From: Tomocerus qinae
Taxonomy: Eukaryota > Arthropoda > Collembola > Entomobryomorpha > Tomoceridae
Assembly: GCA_020055645.1 (NCBI GenBank)
Contig: CM034546.1
Coordinates: forward strand, 18,786,001-18,850,000
Reading direction: 5' to 3'
DNA: 64,000 nt
The notes below the pieces were generated by a model. The model saw nothing but the letters and a program-made list of their open reading frames with translations, was not told where the DNA came from and searched no databases. Position numbers and translations under genes: made by a program. This document shows, piece after piece, positions 49,990 through 62,300 of this stretch; position 1 is the first letter of the stretch; each line of letters opens with the position of its first letter.

Positions 49990-52479
49990 AGAGATTGCCA
50001 TTCATAACCTGTCGATTCAACGATGTAGACCTATTATAATAAAGCAGTAATCGTAATAGAAATCGTTCGCCGCGCCGTTTACACTGTCAATTATTTAATT
50101 TCTCTGAAAGAGTCATGTATACTATCCAATAACTTAAATGGTGGAGGCTGGTTGGAAATAATTTTACAAACTAAACTAAAAAAACAAAACATATTTTTAA
50201 GCAATATTCAAAAATAATCGCACTCATATCGTAACAACATTGCATTGCTGGTATTTACTATTCTCGCTTATTAGATCAATATAATAATTATGCAATTTCA
50301 AAAAAAAATAAGATATTGAAGACCTTGTGCCCAGTAAAAGCTATTAGGTTTAATTTTCTAATGATGCAGAATTTTTAAGCATTTGTTCACTAATGTTTGT
50401 ATTGTTATTGGATTTTTAAAATTTCTTTGGTTTCTCCAATTGACTCATTAATGCCAGGATTGTTTGGGGGGGAGGGGAGGTGCCATTAGACACTGAACAC
50501 TTTTCTAGGTATTGGCAATTCTTCTGCATTTATTTTATTGCATGATTTCAATTAAATTTTTTTAGGAGTACAGGGATCATTGTCATGAAATATGAGAACA
50601 CTCGTTCGTATGTATTAAGTCAAATTCTAATAGGATCCATATGATTTTTAAACGTCAACGAGGTAGAAAAGATAACCAAACGTATTTGCATGGACATTAA
50701 ACTGTAATCAAGAGATAATGCGTCGGTCTGAAATGATTACAGGTTTTGTACTTGTCACCATTTGGACGTCTGTTCAATTTCCTGCGGAAATCATTATTAT
50801 TTAAAAAATTGTTATTCTATGCCACTATGTCTACTAACCTTTTTTAAAAGAGAGATATTGCTATGCTCGTTGTAATTGATATCATAATAATTACTGTGAA
50901 CTATGTTTTAAGTAATAAAAGTAAAATAACACGTTGTTTTATTTTAACGTATTATTCCAATGTTCTACAAAACGGCAAGTACTAGAACCAATCACCGTTC
51001 CAACTTTTGCGGGGTCGTATAAGCAAATATCATGGAGGGGTTAATATTTGTACCCCAAAGCAGTTTTCCCGACGTCCACCACACGTTATGTGCCTTTGTC
51101 GGGTGACTTCCAAAGTTACCCAGGAAAGGCATTTTGATAATAGTGGACTTCGGGTAAACTGATTTGGAGTACATCATTGAAAACATTATTTGGGTACTAA
51201 ATTTTGTCCCATGTGCTATGGAAGTGCTAAGACTAAATTGTTTTCATTTTAATTAGCTTATTTGCATAGCATCAGTTTTTGAAGGATGGATAATTTTTTA
51301 TTAATAGAACATATTATTACTGTAACAATTATACTGTTATTACTGAAATATTACTGTAACACTTCTGGCATGCGGTTTGATCTATCTCGATACTTGACCC
51401 CAATTATTTCGAGAAAGCCTTCTCTGGATTTCTGATTACTATCATGAGAAAACTAATACTCTCAATTTAGTAGCTAACCAGCTATGCGTTGAGAACATTA
51501 TGTTCATTAAAATTTTAGTGAGAAAACTGACAAAAATTGTATGATTGTAAAAGAGTAAAATTCAAATACGTGTCTATCTCTATGCATGGCTGGGTAACGT
51601 GAGACTAGTGTTGCATATTGCATATTACTATACGTATAAGTCCCACAGATAAGTTTATTTTAACAGAATTGAGCTCTTAAAAGACAGAAATCAAGTATAT
51701 TTTATAATTTACAGCTGTAGGTGTATGTATAGAGCAGGATTGATACAGTTACATTGTTACATTCATGACAAAACGATTTAGGATGACCGATTCATTCACT
51801 AGAGACATCATCCAACGAAACTATTGATTAGGTAATTGTAAAATTACTTCGAAAGCAATCATGACAGTGTCATTGTGTCATGTGTAGCCGTAGTCAACTT
51901 TAAAGGAACTTAATTTCCGTACATTAAAGGTTAATGGCTTTTGTGGGAAAATTAACGGAGAAGAAAGGCACGCCAACTAACTGTATGTAACTTATACAGG
52001 ATGCAAGCCAGTAAGTTGCCAGCCAGAGAATTTCCAAAGAATGCATGCGAAATGAAAAGAAATAATTTCAAGATCCCCGATATTTGGCGGGGCTGCATTT
52101 TCCGCTTAATTTAAACAGTCTTGCACTTGAAAGTCCTGGACACAAAATTAGAATTTTCTAAACATCACATTCAACATTTCTTAAAATCCTCGATGTCCGA
52201 AATTGATTCATCGATATAAAAAATAAGACGAAAATCTGCCTACTTTTTTTTCGTTAGTTCAACAGCTCATTTACCCTGAATCAGGGCATAATATAAGTAT
52301 GAAGTAACGTCAATTACAATTTTGAAATTGATGATGGAAAGCAACTTACAACTGTGACAAAAATTTGAAATAATCGTGAAGATGTCTTTTTGATTTTGAC
52401 GCCTATATTGTGCCCGATATGTGTGGAGCTAATTTGAATAATATGAAAATTGTGAAAAAGTTGAAGGTAATAAATTTTT
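49990..52479. other. Long intergenic region; one doubtful exon
   Basis: Mostly featureless AT-rich DNA. A minus-strand frame at 50992-51186 reads PFLGNFGSHPTKAHNVWW, with a composition more protein-like than its neighbours. It has no recognised domain or linked exon, so it may be a fragment of a lost gene. Confidence 0.35.
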
Positions 52480-53237
52480 ATCATAGATTTGTTTAACAAT
52501 TTTTTGTTAATAATTATTTTCACTCATTACCTTCATTTCACATTGCTAAAAAATTGAAGGAACACAGCTGAAAAAAGCGGTTTTAGACGTTTAAATTCGT
52601 ACAAACTGTATATCATTATTACATTATTCAAAATCTTGATCATCGATTTTTAATTTTTTTCACAATATAATATCCCATAGCAACATTACAATATTTTAAA
52701 AATCAACATAAGAAAAGACAGATATTCTCCGAAACCTTTTTATCAACCTTTTTCTTCACTTAATTCTTTAAATGAAATCAAATAAATATTTAATCAGCTC
52801 CTATTCTACCTCCGGAACAATCTTTCCTCACCAAGAATTTTTTATGACTGCATTGTGCCCTCCCTACCACATCTAGGTAGGTATTTACATGGATGTATGT
52901 ATAAGTATATTTATTGATCTAAATAAGATTTTCGTTATAATATAGCAATAAACTAGTCTTTCCAAAGCATTATGATATTCCTAAGTTATGTCTTGGAAAG
53001 TGAATAGAATTCTCAATGTGCCTCACAAAATTAATAAGTCCAACAATTTCTTTGTAGTTTGAATTCCTATTTACAGGTGTCGTTGTATTTTAAAAATAAA
53101 TCCAATAACCACTTTTAATTTCTTGTATCTTTGCCTTGTTTGTTAACAGTTCTGATCTGACTGTGAAAGAAATTGTTTTATAATGCAGTACAGCAATAAG
53201 TTAGACTGCATTGGATCGGTTACGTAGTATTATTATG
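52480..53237 (+). repeat. 758-bp direct repeat, left copy
   Basis: It is repeated with equal length at 56233-56990. By eye the copies differ at a single base ('gcagtac' here, 'gcattac' there). The repeat is noncoding and starts 'atcatagatttg' and ends 'gtagtattattatg'. It lacks the TG…CA ends expected of an LTR. Confidence 0.93.
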
Positions 53238-53828
53238 GGTAAAGTCCAAATCTAGCTAAACCTTTTCTTTCCTATTGTTCCTTGCAACCCTTTACAAACC
53301 TAATTATACTAATCCCTGCATTGTTCGAGCGGCTTAGCCAGGTAGCAGGTAAAAGGAAAGAGAAGCCCAACACAACATTGTTGCCACGAAATCGTGTGCT
53401 TTACTAGGTTGTTACATTATTGTCAATAGTCAATACACATTGCGGTAAGGAGCGGTAGTATATATTACAGTTTTAAAGTTATTAAATGTACTACATGTAC
53501 TACTGGTGTAGTAGTTCTAACAAGCAAATAATGTTTTAGTTTATATTATTATTATGGTAATCAACCAGTCAAAGTTCCCTATTAATTAAATTATAATACC
53601 TATATACATAAATTAAATAAAAATTTTCAACTACATAATTTTTTAATCATTTACAATAAAATTACTGCGTAAAAATTAAAGCACTTACATTTTTCATTAA
53701 AAGTACTACAATACTACTCAATACTACAGAACTGCAAAAACTAACATTATAAAACTACGTCACTACAAAACGACATTTTGCCAAAAACACTTGACTGCTT
53801 TTGACATAAAATATATTCTAGATAATAT
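53238..53828. other. 3' flank of the MULE gene; nothing recognised
   Basis: AT-rich with short 'actac' iterations ('actacatgtactactggtgt' near 53490, 'actacaatactactcaatac' near 53704). No exon. Confidence 0.45.
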
Positions 53829-55564
53829 CTACATTTTTTTCCCTGGAGCTAGTCGTATAATTTTTACCATATAATTTTCTAAAGAGATATTACCAACAGC
53901 TAGTTCACTTTTTAATAAATTAATGCTAATATCCCTGGAGATAGATTTCTTGTTTATTTGTAGATGTAAATTGTCATCTATTGCCTGTGCAATCTTTACC
54001 GCAGTATAAACTTGATCTTGTTTCAATGTATGTATTAACAACCATACACTTGGGTGTGCACGTTGTATCATTCGTCCTAGTTGAGAATGCCATCCTTCAA
54101 GTGCATTTGTAGTTCTATGTGAATCAGTATAATAATGGTTCCACATAGATCTGGCAAAAAATGTTAAGAAGTAATAATTTTTGCAATATACATACAACAA
54201 ATGCACTTTACTATAACACAGTAATGTTAGGAAGCAATGTAATTACCTTTTAAACCTTGCGTTAGATTCGTCTAAATACGTTTCTACAATGTAATCTTGC
54301 ATATTTGTACATTGCAATATATCAGGAGCTTCAGATGCGATAAAAAGCCATGCTTCATCCAAAAAATAGAGTGGGACAAGGGGTAAAGCCAATATTAATC
54401 GTACCCACTGTTTCACTTCACTATTTTCTTTATAACGATTTGCCAGGCCTAACTCTTGCGCTTTTCTCCAAATTGATTGGCAAAAATGGAAATAGCAACC
54501 CTTTATAGCTGAAAATGGAAAGACACGTTGAATTGCCGTAATTGCTGCAATTTCAAAGTCCAACTGAAAATTTGGCGGTTTAAATATACAATTCTGACGA
54601 TTTGCTAAAGTCGATATTGCATGTAGCACCCGCACATATGTATCCGCTTTCAAATTGGGCAATAGGCAATATACCAAAGGAAATATCTGAAAAATAAGCA
54701 TTAATTTATTTTCTTTAGTGCTCTAAACATTTAAAAAGTAGTAATATTTTCTATTCTCAATTACTTGTTTACCTTATTATTTACAATACCATGTAGTGTA
54801 TACAGTTGCTTAAATAATTTAGGAACAACGCGGAAAGTTCCATCCATCAAAACAGTAACTGATTTACAGAGTAGCAATATATTTTGGCATGTTGTAAATA
54901 TCTGCATGTATGTCAAACAATTAACTCTAAAAGTAAAAAAATTCAATTAAAATAGGTGCAGTATTTAACGTTACCAAAATTCTTGCGCCATTTATTTGCT
55001 CATCCCAATGCAGAAACTGTTCATTGTCCACTGTTGTAGTCCATTTTCCACTGAGAGTTAGTACACCTGTATCTTTTGGTATTTTTGGCAAAACTGAGCT
55101 GCGGTATTCATATAAAGTTGAACGTAACGTATAAAATTGTGGCATCAAAGTTCTATATTGTGGTTCCACTTTCGAGAGTTCATCTCTGTAAATAAATATT
55201 TAACTTTACGCTAATAACTTTAATTACGACGTACCAAGTATCAGTGTGAATCTTTATTTAAGTTCAATTACCTGTAAATGTCTAATAACTGCAAATGCGG
55301 GTTTTGTTTTAATCTTTCTCTCAATTTATTTTTAAATTCTAAAATCTTAATATTATCTAATTCTATCGGATGAACATGGAAATTATCTCGGCAATGCATC
55401 GGTATTCCACCTTTATAGGTAACAGATACTGGACAGCCTCTAATGCATGTCCAATATGAGGTACTCTTGTACATTGTTCGTTTTCTATACAGAAAATTAT
55501 TGTACACCAGTAAAAGTCCAATTTTGTCACCAAATATAAATTTATGATTTCCAGTACTATCCAT
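53829..55564 (-). CDS. FLYWCH zinc-finger / MULE-type transposase, five exons, intact
   Basis: Exons: 55564-55272, 55185-54970, 54926-54773, 54686-54247, 54150-53829; 1425 nt, 474 aa; all GT-AG and in phase. The N-terminal ~60 residues are a FLYWCH zinc finger (FLYRKRT, YWTCIRGCPVSV, HVHP). The MULE transposase core follows. VLMDGTFRVVP carries the first catalytic Asp. LDFEIAAITAIQRVFP carries the second acidic site, then GCYFHFCQSIWRK. The C-terminal RTTNALEGWHSQLGRM holds the expected Glu and the helical tail. The initiator is taken at 55564 because the first exon has no earlier ATG in frame. An intact multi-exon frame suggests a recent insertion or a host-retained gene. The donor of exon 2 (GTAAC|GTTAAA) is the least certain, as a nearer GTAACG breaks the frame. 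Confidence 0.85.
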
Positions 55565-55724
55565 TTTAGACTCAAAATTGATCAAACACTTGATTTAGCA
55601 CTATGGGCAGGAAAATGACGGTTGGTTTAACTTTCAAATAGACAAGCCCAAGTCGAAGACTTTCTATATTTGCATGTTTCCTTCATTTTAATTAACTATT
55701 ATTACATGCAAATATTTTGCTTGT

Positions 55725-55925
55725 TCCTTATGCTTTGCATTGGCATCATCATGTAAATATCCAAATGTAGTACTTGTAGCAATATATTTTAGTGTTTTAA
55801 AGCCAATATCATACTGGACAGTCTCTAATACATGTCCAATATGAGATACTCTTGTACTTTTTCCAATCTGTCACTTTAATAGCCAGCATTATTCCCTATG
55901 CTTTGCATACGCATCGTCATGAATG
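55725..55925. repeat. Duplicated fragments of the FLYWCH exon region
   Basis: 55810-55860 ('ggacagtctctaatacatgt' onward) matches the first MULE exon at 55430-55480. 'tatgctttgcattggcatca' near 55729 and 'tatgctttgcatacgcatcg' near 55897 are a second diverged pair. These look like remains of an older tandem copy of the 5' end. Confidence 0.65.
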
Positions 55926-56232
55926 GGGCAATATGCGTTATGTTCTAAGACCAATACCATATAAATATATGGATTGTGTACGTATGCGTATAACACGCAT
56001 GCAGGAACTTAAGGTGGAACACGTCTACTAAGCACTTAAGATTAAGATACAATGCATCAATACTACACCAAGCACAGCAACAAATAATGTCCACCATCAG
56101 GTACACTAACATTGACAACACTGTGTTTGGGATATTGGAGGATGGTGAGGAGTCTCGCCGAGTTAGGTTATTTTGATCCTAAAAACCCTAAAATCGGTAG
56201 CTAATACCTTTTCCCTTCTTAGCGGTTACTGT

Positions 56233-56990
56233 ATCATAGATTTGTTTAACAATTTTTTGTTAATAATTATTTTCACTCATTACCTTCATTTCACATTGCT
56301 AAAAAATTGAAGGAACACAGCTGAAAAAAGCGGTTTTAGACGTTTAAATTCGTACAAACTGTATATCATTATTACATTATTCAAAATCTTGATCATCGAT
56401 TTTTAATTTTTTTCACAATATAATATCCCATAGCAACATTACAATATTTTAAAAATCAACATAAGAAAAGACAGATATTCTCCGAAACCTTTTTATCAAC
56501 CTTTTTCTTCACTTAATTCTTTAAATGAAATCAAATAAATATTTAATCAGCTCCTATTCTACCTCCGGAACAATCTTTCCTCACCAAGAATTTTTTATGA
56601 CTGCATTGTGCCCTCCCTACCACATCTAGGTAGGTATTTACATGGATGTATGTATAAGTATATTTATTGATCTAAATAAGATTTTCGTTATAATATAGCA
56701 ATAAACTAGTCTTTCCAAAGCATTATGATATTCCTAAGTTATGTCTTGGAAAGTGAATAGAATTCTCAATGTGCCTCACAAAATTAATAAGTCCAACAAT
56801 TTCTTTGTAGTTTGAATTCCTATTTACAGGTGTCGTTGTATTTTAAAAATAAATCCAATAACCACTTTTAATTTCTTGTATCTTTGCCTTGTTTGTTAAC
56901 AGTTCTGATCTGACTGTGAAAGAAATTGTTTTATAATGCATTACAGCAATAAGTTAGACTGCATTGGATCGGTTACGTAGTATTATTATG
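56233..56990 (+). repeat. 758-bp direct repeat, right copy
   Basis: Partner of 52480-53237. The distance between corresponding bases is 3753 bp. Near-identity implies a recent event or an assembly duplication. Confidence 0.93.
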
Positions 56991-59360
56991 AGTTGTCTAA
57001 TCCTGAGAAATCTTTTTATATTAGTTCTGAGAAAAGTTCTATCTAATATTACTCATCTTTTCACATAGGAATTATTTTTCACACGTTAAATATGTATCTA
57101 CATGAAAAAGGAAAGATCCTATTCTATGACGAACGAAGATGATATATTATTATTGCTATTATCTCTATTATTATATAACAGGTACCAACAAGATACATAA
57201 TAAAGGAATAGCCAGGGGGAAAATGTTGGTTGGAAGAAGTACCTGAAACTTGAATCATTATATAGATAGTATTATGTCTGTTAGTATATATCATCCCTAC
57301 ATTACCATCCTATGTAAGATTATTATTGATTGGTATATACAGAATAGACTATTCCACAATTAGATAACAAAAAGAAATGTGCTTTACATTCTAAAAATAA
57401 TTTTAACTCTGAATTTAGCATGGTTTACCCAACAACGATGTGTATAGATATAAGTATGCGAAAAATAAATGGGGAAATATTAGAACGTTGAGTATATTTG
57501 TGTCAGGCTTTCTCCAATTTAATTCCGAGTTTCTTTCTATTGTTAAGAAGGGTTTATTATTATAAATGGATTATTTCTGTTATAGCATTTTAGTATATTT
57601 GAAGTATGAATAATATAAACGCAAGAAATAATATTTATTTCTTTCCTGCATGATGTAAGACTAAAATAAGGATACATATAACTAGGCAGTCTCAAAGAAA
57701 TAGCATGAAAATGACATTTAGTACGGTGCTGTTGATTTTCTGCTTTATACGCGAGTGAGTTTCTGGATTACTTGTGTGCGTCAATAATTCACGTATAGAT
57801 CTAGTTTTTGTTGGTAGAAATAAATAATGATAGGCTCCGTGAGGGCAGGCAGTTTGGGGAGACATTATATAAAATTAAATGACATATCCATATAGCTTTA
57901 GTACGGAATGAAAGCAAAATAATTGGCAAGGGGAGAGCAGCCAGCAACTGGCTCGCTGAATATTTTAGTTTTTTGCTATCTGGGCAATCATCACATGAAC
58001 AAAGCTAGGAGTATAAGAGACATTATGTTATACCTCTCGCTATATTATGTTGACTATGCTATGTTATTACATCCTAACCTACTTGTTCACTATACAATAG
58101 AGAAGAGTGACTGTGACGTAAACTAACCGGTTCTTATATCATTTTTTATTATATTCTAGCGATTCACTTATGTAGACATGCACAAGGTAGCTGACTTTTT
58201 ATACCTGGTCAGCCACGCTTCGTTACTCTACTTTTAAAACACCCATCAACTGTACAATACTACTTCAGTTTTATTTTTTGTACCTTCTAAATTCCTTTCT
58301 TACTAAGTTGGTTAGAAAATTTAGAGCATTTTTAGAAAAACCTAATTCATTCTGATATTCAGCAAAATCGTAATAAAATACTAAGTAAAAAATTGATTTA
58401 CAGTTTTTAAAAAATTGTCAAAAATATTAATTTTAGAAAATTTTACTGTTTTTTACTAAAATATTTTTAATGCCAATTTGAAGCAATAGATGTTTCTAAA
58501 TTTAATAAAAATGTAACAAAATTATACAGTTAGTCAAAATAATTAGCAATTTCATATGCAAAAATATAAAATAGAAGTAAAATATAATTTCAAAAAAAGG
58601 AAAATATAATTTAGAAGCACTATTTAGGAATATTATTATCAAAAACGATAAATTGCTAATCACTTTGGCATAGATAAAGGATTGCCGTGTTAGTTTGTGG
58701 TTGTGTATATTCTGGCTCACCTTGTACAATTGGTTACAATAGACGGACTGTACACAATTTTTGGCTTTTGGCCTGGCCTGTTTGGCATGATAGTTACTTG
58801 CACTTAGGACTTGCACCAAAGCAACGTAACTCATCTGTGAGTAAGTGTCTAACTTAATACAAGACGTATTTTTGCTTCTTGCTTCCCTTTCATTAGTCAT
58901 TTAGATTGTTGTGTATTTACCTAAGTTTATTTCGTGTGAATTTTTGTCGAGTTAAAATGTAGTTACATATGTAAGTAATAAAACTCGTGGGAATATTTTT
59001 GTTTTTGTAATTTGTGATAACATTTGCTATTTATTTGTACCTACTTAGAGAATTGTTTAGTTGCTTTGAGGAAAATTATTATGTTAGCACAAATACTCGT
59101 GTCCTTCACTTACTTACTCGTTTGAGATTAGCAGGTTTAGTTTGTGCATTTTTACAACTTTGATTGAAAAGGTGTTTTGCCTCACTGACTCTTTATTCTG
59201 TCTGTCTAGGTGCTGCCATGTATTCTTCATCTTCACACTGGTTGCTATTGCTACCACTTCTGTGATGATTCGATGTCCACTGAACTCTTTCTTAATGAAA
59301 AACGTCCGTGTTTTCAACCGTGAACATTTTATGGTGCTAAATGTCAACTCTCCCACTAAA
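56991..59360. other. Intergenic region before the Patched-family gene
   Basis: No exon recognised. The plus-strand promoter of the Patched-domain gene should lie at its right end, but there is no clear TATA box. Confidence 0.5.
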
Positions 59361-59361
59361 A

Positions 59362-62300
59362 ATGGATACTGAGCCTAAAATGTCAACGCTGTCACAGAAC
59401 AGAGCTCATTCTAAAGACGCATGCAAAAAAGTTAGCTTAGCAATCACAGAATTTTTGGAAAACTTTTTCTGCAAGTAAGTTTATTTAATTATTTATTGAA
59501 ATTATTTAAATATTATGTATACAATTATTATTGGTACTAAAATTAAATTAAACTGAAATTGTAATTAATTATTTTACTTTGTGTAGATGGGGATTTGCAG
59601 TTGCCAGCAATCCGTACAAATTTATAATAGGGACTCTTATATGGACAGCAATTTGTGGCTTAGGATTTTTTAATTTCACCCCAGAAAATAGACCAGATAA
59701 ATTATGGATTGCTAGACATTCTGAATTTGCTCAAGACACAGAATGGCTAAGAAAAAACTTCCCATCGCCCATTCGTTTCAGTTGGGCCATTGTCACTGCA
59801 GAAAATGTCCTTGTTCCTGAAATATTTCAAATGGTAATAACTTTGAATTTTGAAAAATATTAAACATAAGATAATAACAGAGAAAATGATTTGACATTTT
59901 ATAATTTTTATTTCACTAGATGCTGGATATCCGTGATAAAGTAAATAAAATCGAAGTGGACAATAGAAAATGGAATGATGTTTGTTTCAGGTAGTTTCCA
60001 TACTTTTTTGTTATCTAATCAGAATGATTGGTATGCATTTAATAATTTATATTGGAATAGGCTACCAGTTACAAAATTTGGAAACGACAGAAGGAAGCGA
60101 TCGATTGGCAGTGCCAATAGTTCCAGGAACGCTTTCGATGACGCTTTCGATGACCCATTTTTCACAGACGAGGATGAGCCAAGCAGTCCGAAAAACAAAG
60201 CATTGGACCCGTCACTTAATATACCACATGAATTGTATTGCGAGATAATCAATAATTTGGATGAAACATGCTGGGAAATTAGTCCTTTGGAAATGTGGGA
60301 TTTCAACCGAACTGTAATCAACAATTTGACAACCCAAGACATCATTTACGCTTATAATCATCTATTAATAAGGTTAAAATTAATTCAAGTCTTTAATTCA
60401 AGATAATTGATTTTATTTATAAATATATTTGTTATTTCATATAATTTTGCTCATCATATTACAAATAATTGTAAACAAATGGTTTTAATAATTCTTTCAG
60501 AGGACATAGTTGATTTTAAACTTGATTTTTAATTATTCTGTTCAATACTACATGAAAATTTGTCAATATTTTGTAATTTTGTTTTAGTTTTCTGTATTAA
60601 TATAGTAATTATTGTTAAAACTTTTAAATTCATTGAGCTACTCATGTAACAAGAGCATTTCACTCAATATATTTTTGTTTTACAGTCCAGTATTTGGTAG
60701 ACCAATGAATTATACCGCGGAGTTGGGCGGAGTCATTGAGAGAAATGAAAAAGGAGAAATTGTAAAAGCGGAGTCTCTTTGGCTAAGGTGGCCTGTAGCT
60801 ATAAATCAAAGTGTAGTGAATGCTGGAAAAGCGATAAGTGATATGGGAACTGGAGAAATCGTCGACGAAACTTCTCTCAAGTTTGAAAAAGAATGGCTTC
60901 AACTCATGGAAAGGATTTCAAAATCTTTGCCCGAAGGAGTTGGCTTGTTCTACGCTGCAGGGAGGAGGTACGTTAGTAAAGCAAATGGACAATGACAGAT
61001 TATTTCGATTTTAATTTATTTTTGGCATGAATAGTTGGGGAGACATAAGTGAAGCTACAATGTTGGATGATGGCTTAATGCTCGTTGTCGGATTTGCTAT
61101 TATGTTTGTCTATGTCGGGTAATTGTCAATAATTTATTTTATACAGATTTTAAAAACTGAATTTAAACTTAATAAAATTGTTTCCAAGGTTAATGCTCGG
61201 AAAGTTCAATGTGATAGAGCAAAGGGTAATTATAATAATAAAAAGCTTAATTGTATGTATTTGTTCATTTTCTGTAATTGACTGTGAAATGTTATTAGCC
61301 TTATTTGTCCATTGCGGGAATCTTTTGTGTGGGAATGGCCGTTATTGTTTCGTATGGAGTTTGCTCAATGTGTACCTTAATGTACTCACCTGTCAATAAG
61401 ATTCTGCCTTTTTTAATATTGGGAATTGGAATTGACGATATGTTTGTCATAATGCAATGCTGGAATAATTTATACCCGAACTGTAAGTGTGCAAATATTT
61501 ATTTAAAAAATAAATTATATAAACACATAATATATAATTATTATATAAACAAGGCCTCACGACGGATTATAAGCTATCCATTCCAGAACGAATGGGAAAC
61601 ACGTTAAAGCGAGCTGGAGTTTCCATCACTGTGACGTCATTGACTGACGTGGCTGCATTTGCAGTTGGGGCGTCAACTGTAACTCCTTTACCTTAATTAC
61701 ATTCTTCTCGATCTATAAAATTATAGAATGATTGTATAATTTTTAAATTATTTTGCAGATCTTGCCAGGGTTGCAATCGTTTTGCATCTACGCAGCTATA
61801 GGCATAATTGCAGTTTTCATTTTCCAATCAACATTTTTTGTGGCGTGGTTTGCCATTGACCAAAAGCGACTGGAGAATCGCAAAAATGCATTTTTCTTTT
61901 GGAAAACCCACGCAGACGAAAATTTTGTTCCTAGTTCCTGGAGTCAAAAAAGTTACTCTCAACTGTTTTTCCATAACGTACTCTCCAAATATTTAATGAA
62001 GACACCAGTTAAAGTGAGTTAGACAATTAAATTCTATTATGGAGTTAAAAACTGTATTCATGACCAATTTATTTAACTTTCATGTTAGATTCTCGTTGTT
62101 TGTTTAACTGGACTGTTTTTGGGTGTCAATATTTACGGAAACATAAAACTTAAACAGGTTTGAACATTTATTGTTTGTTTAAACTTAAACAGATTTGAAC
62201 ATTTATTGTTTGTTTAAACTTAAACAGATTTGAACATTTATTGTTTTTTAAAACTTAAGCAGATTTGAACATTTATTGTTTGTTAAAACTTAAACCACGA

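Noticed and set aside
52480-56990. LTR retrotransposon
   Set aside because: The direct repeats lack TG…CA ends and the interior encodes a MULE transposase, not gag/pol.
58502-58900. 132-codon minus-strand frame
   Set aside because: The composition is low-complexity and AT-driven, with no recognised domain, splice sites or conserved partner.
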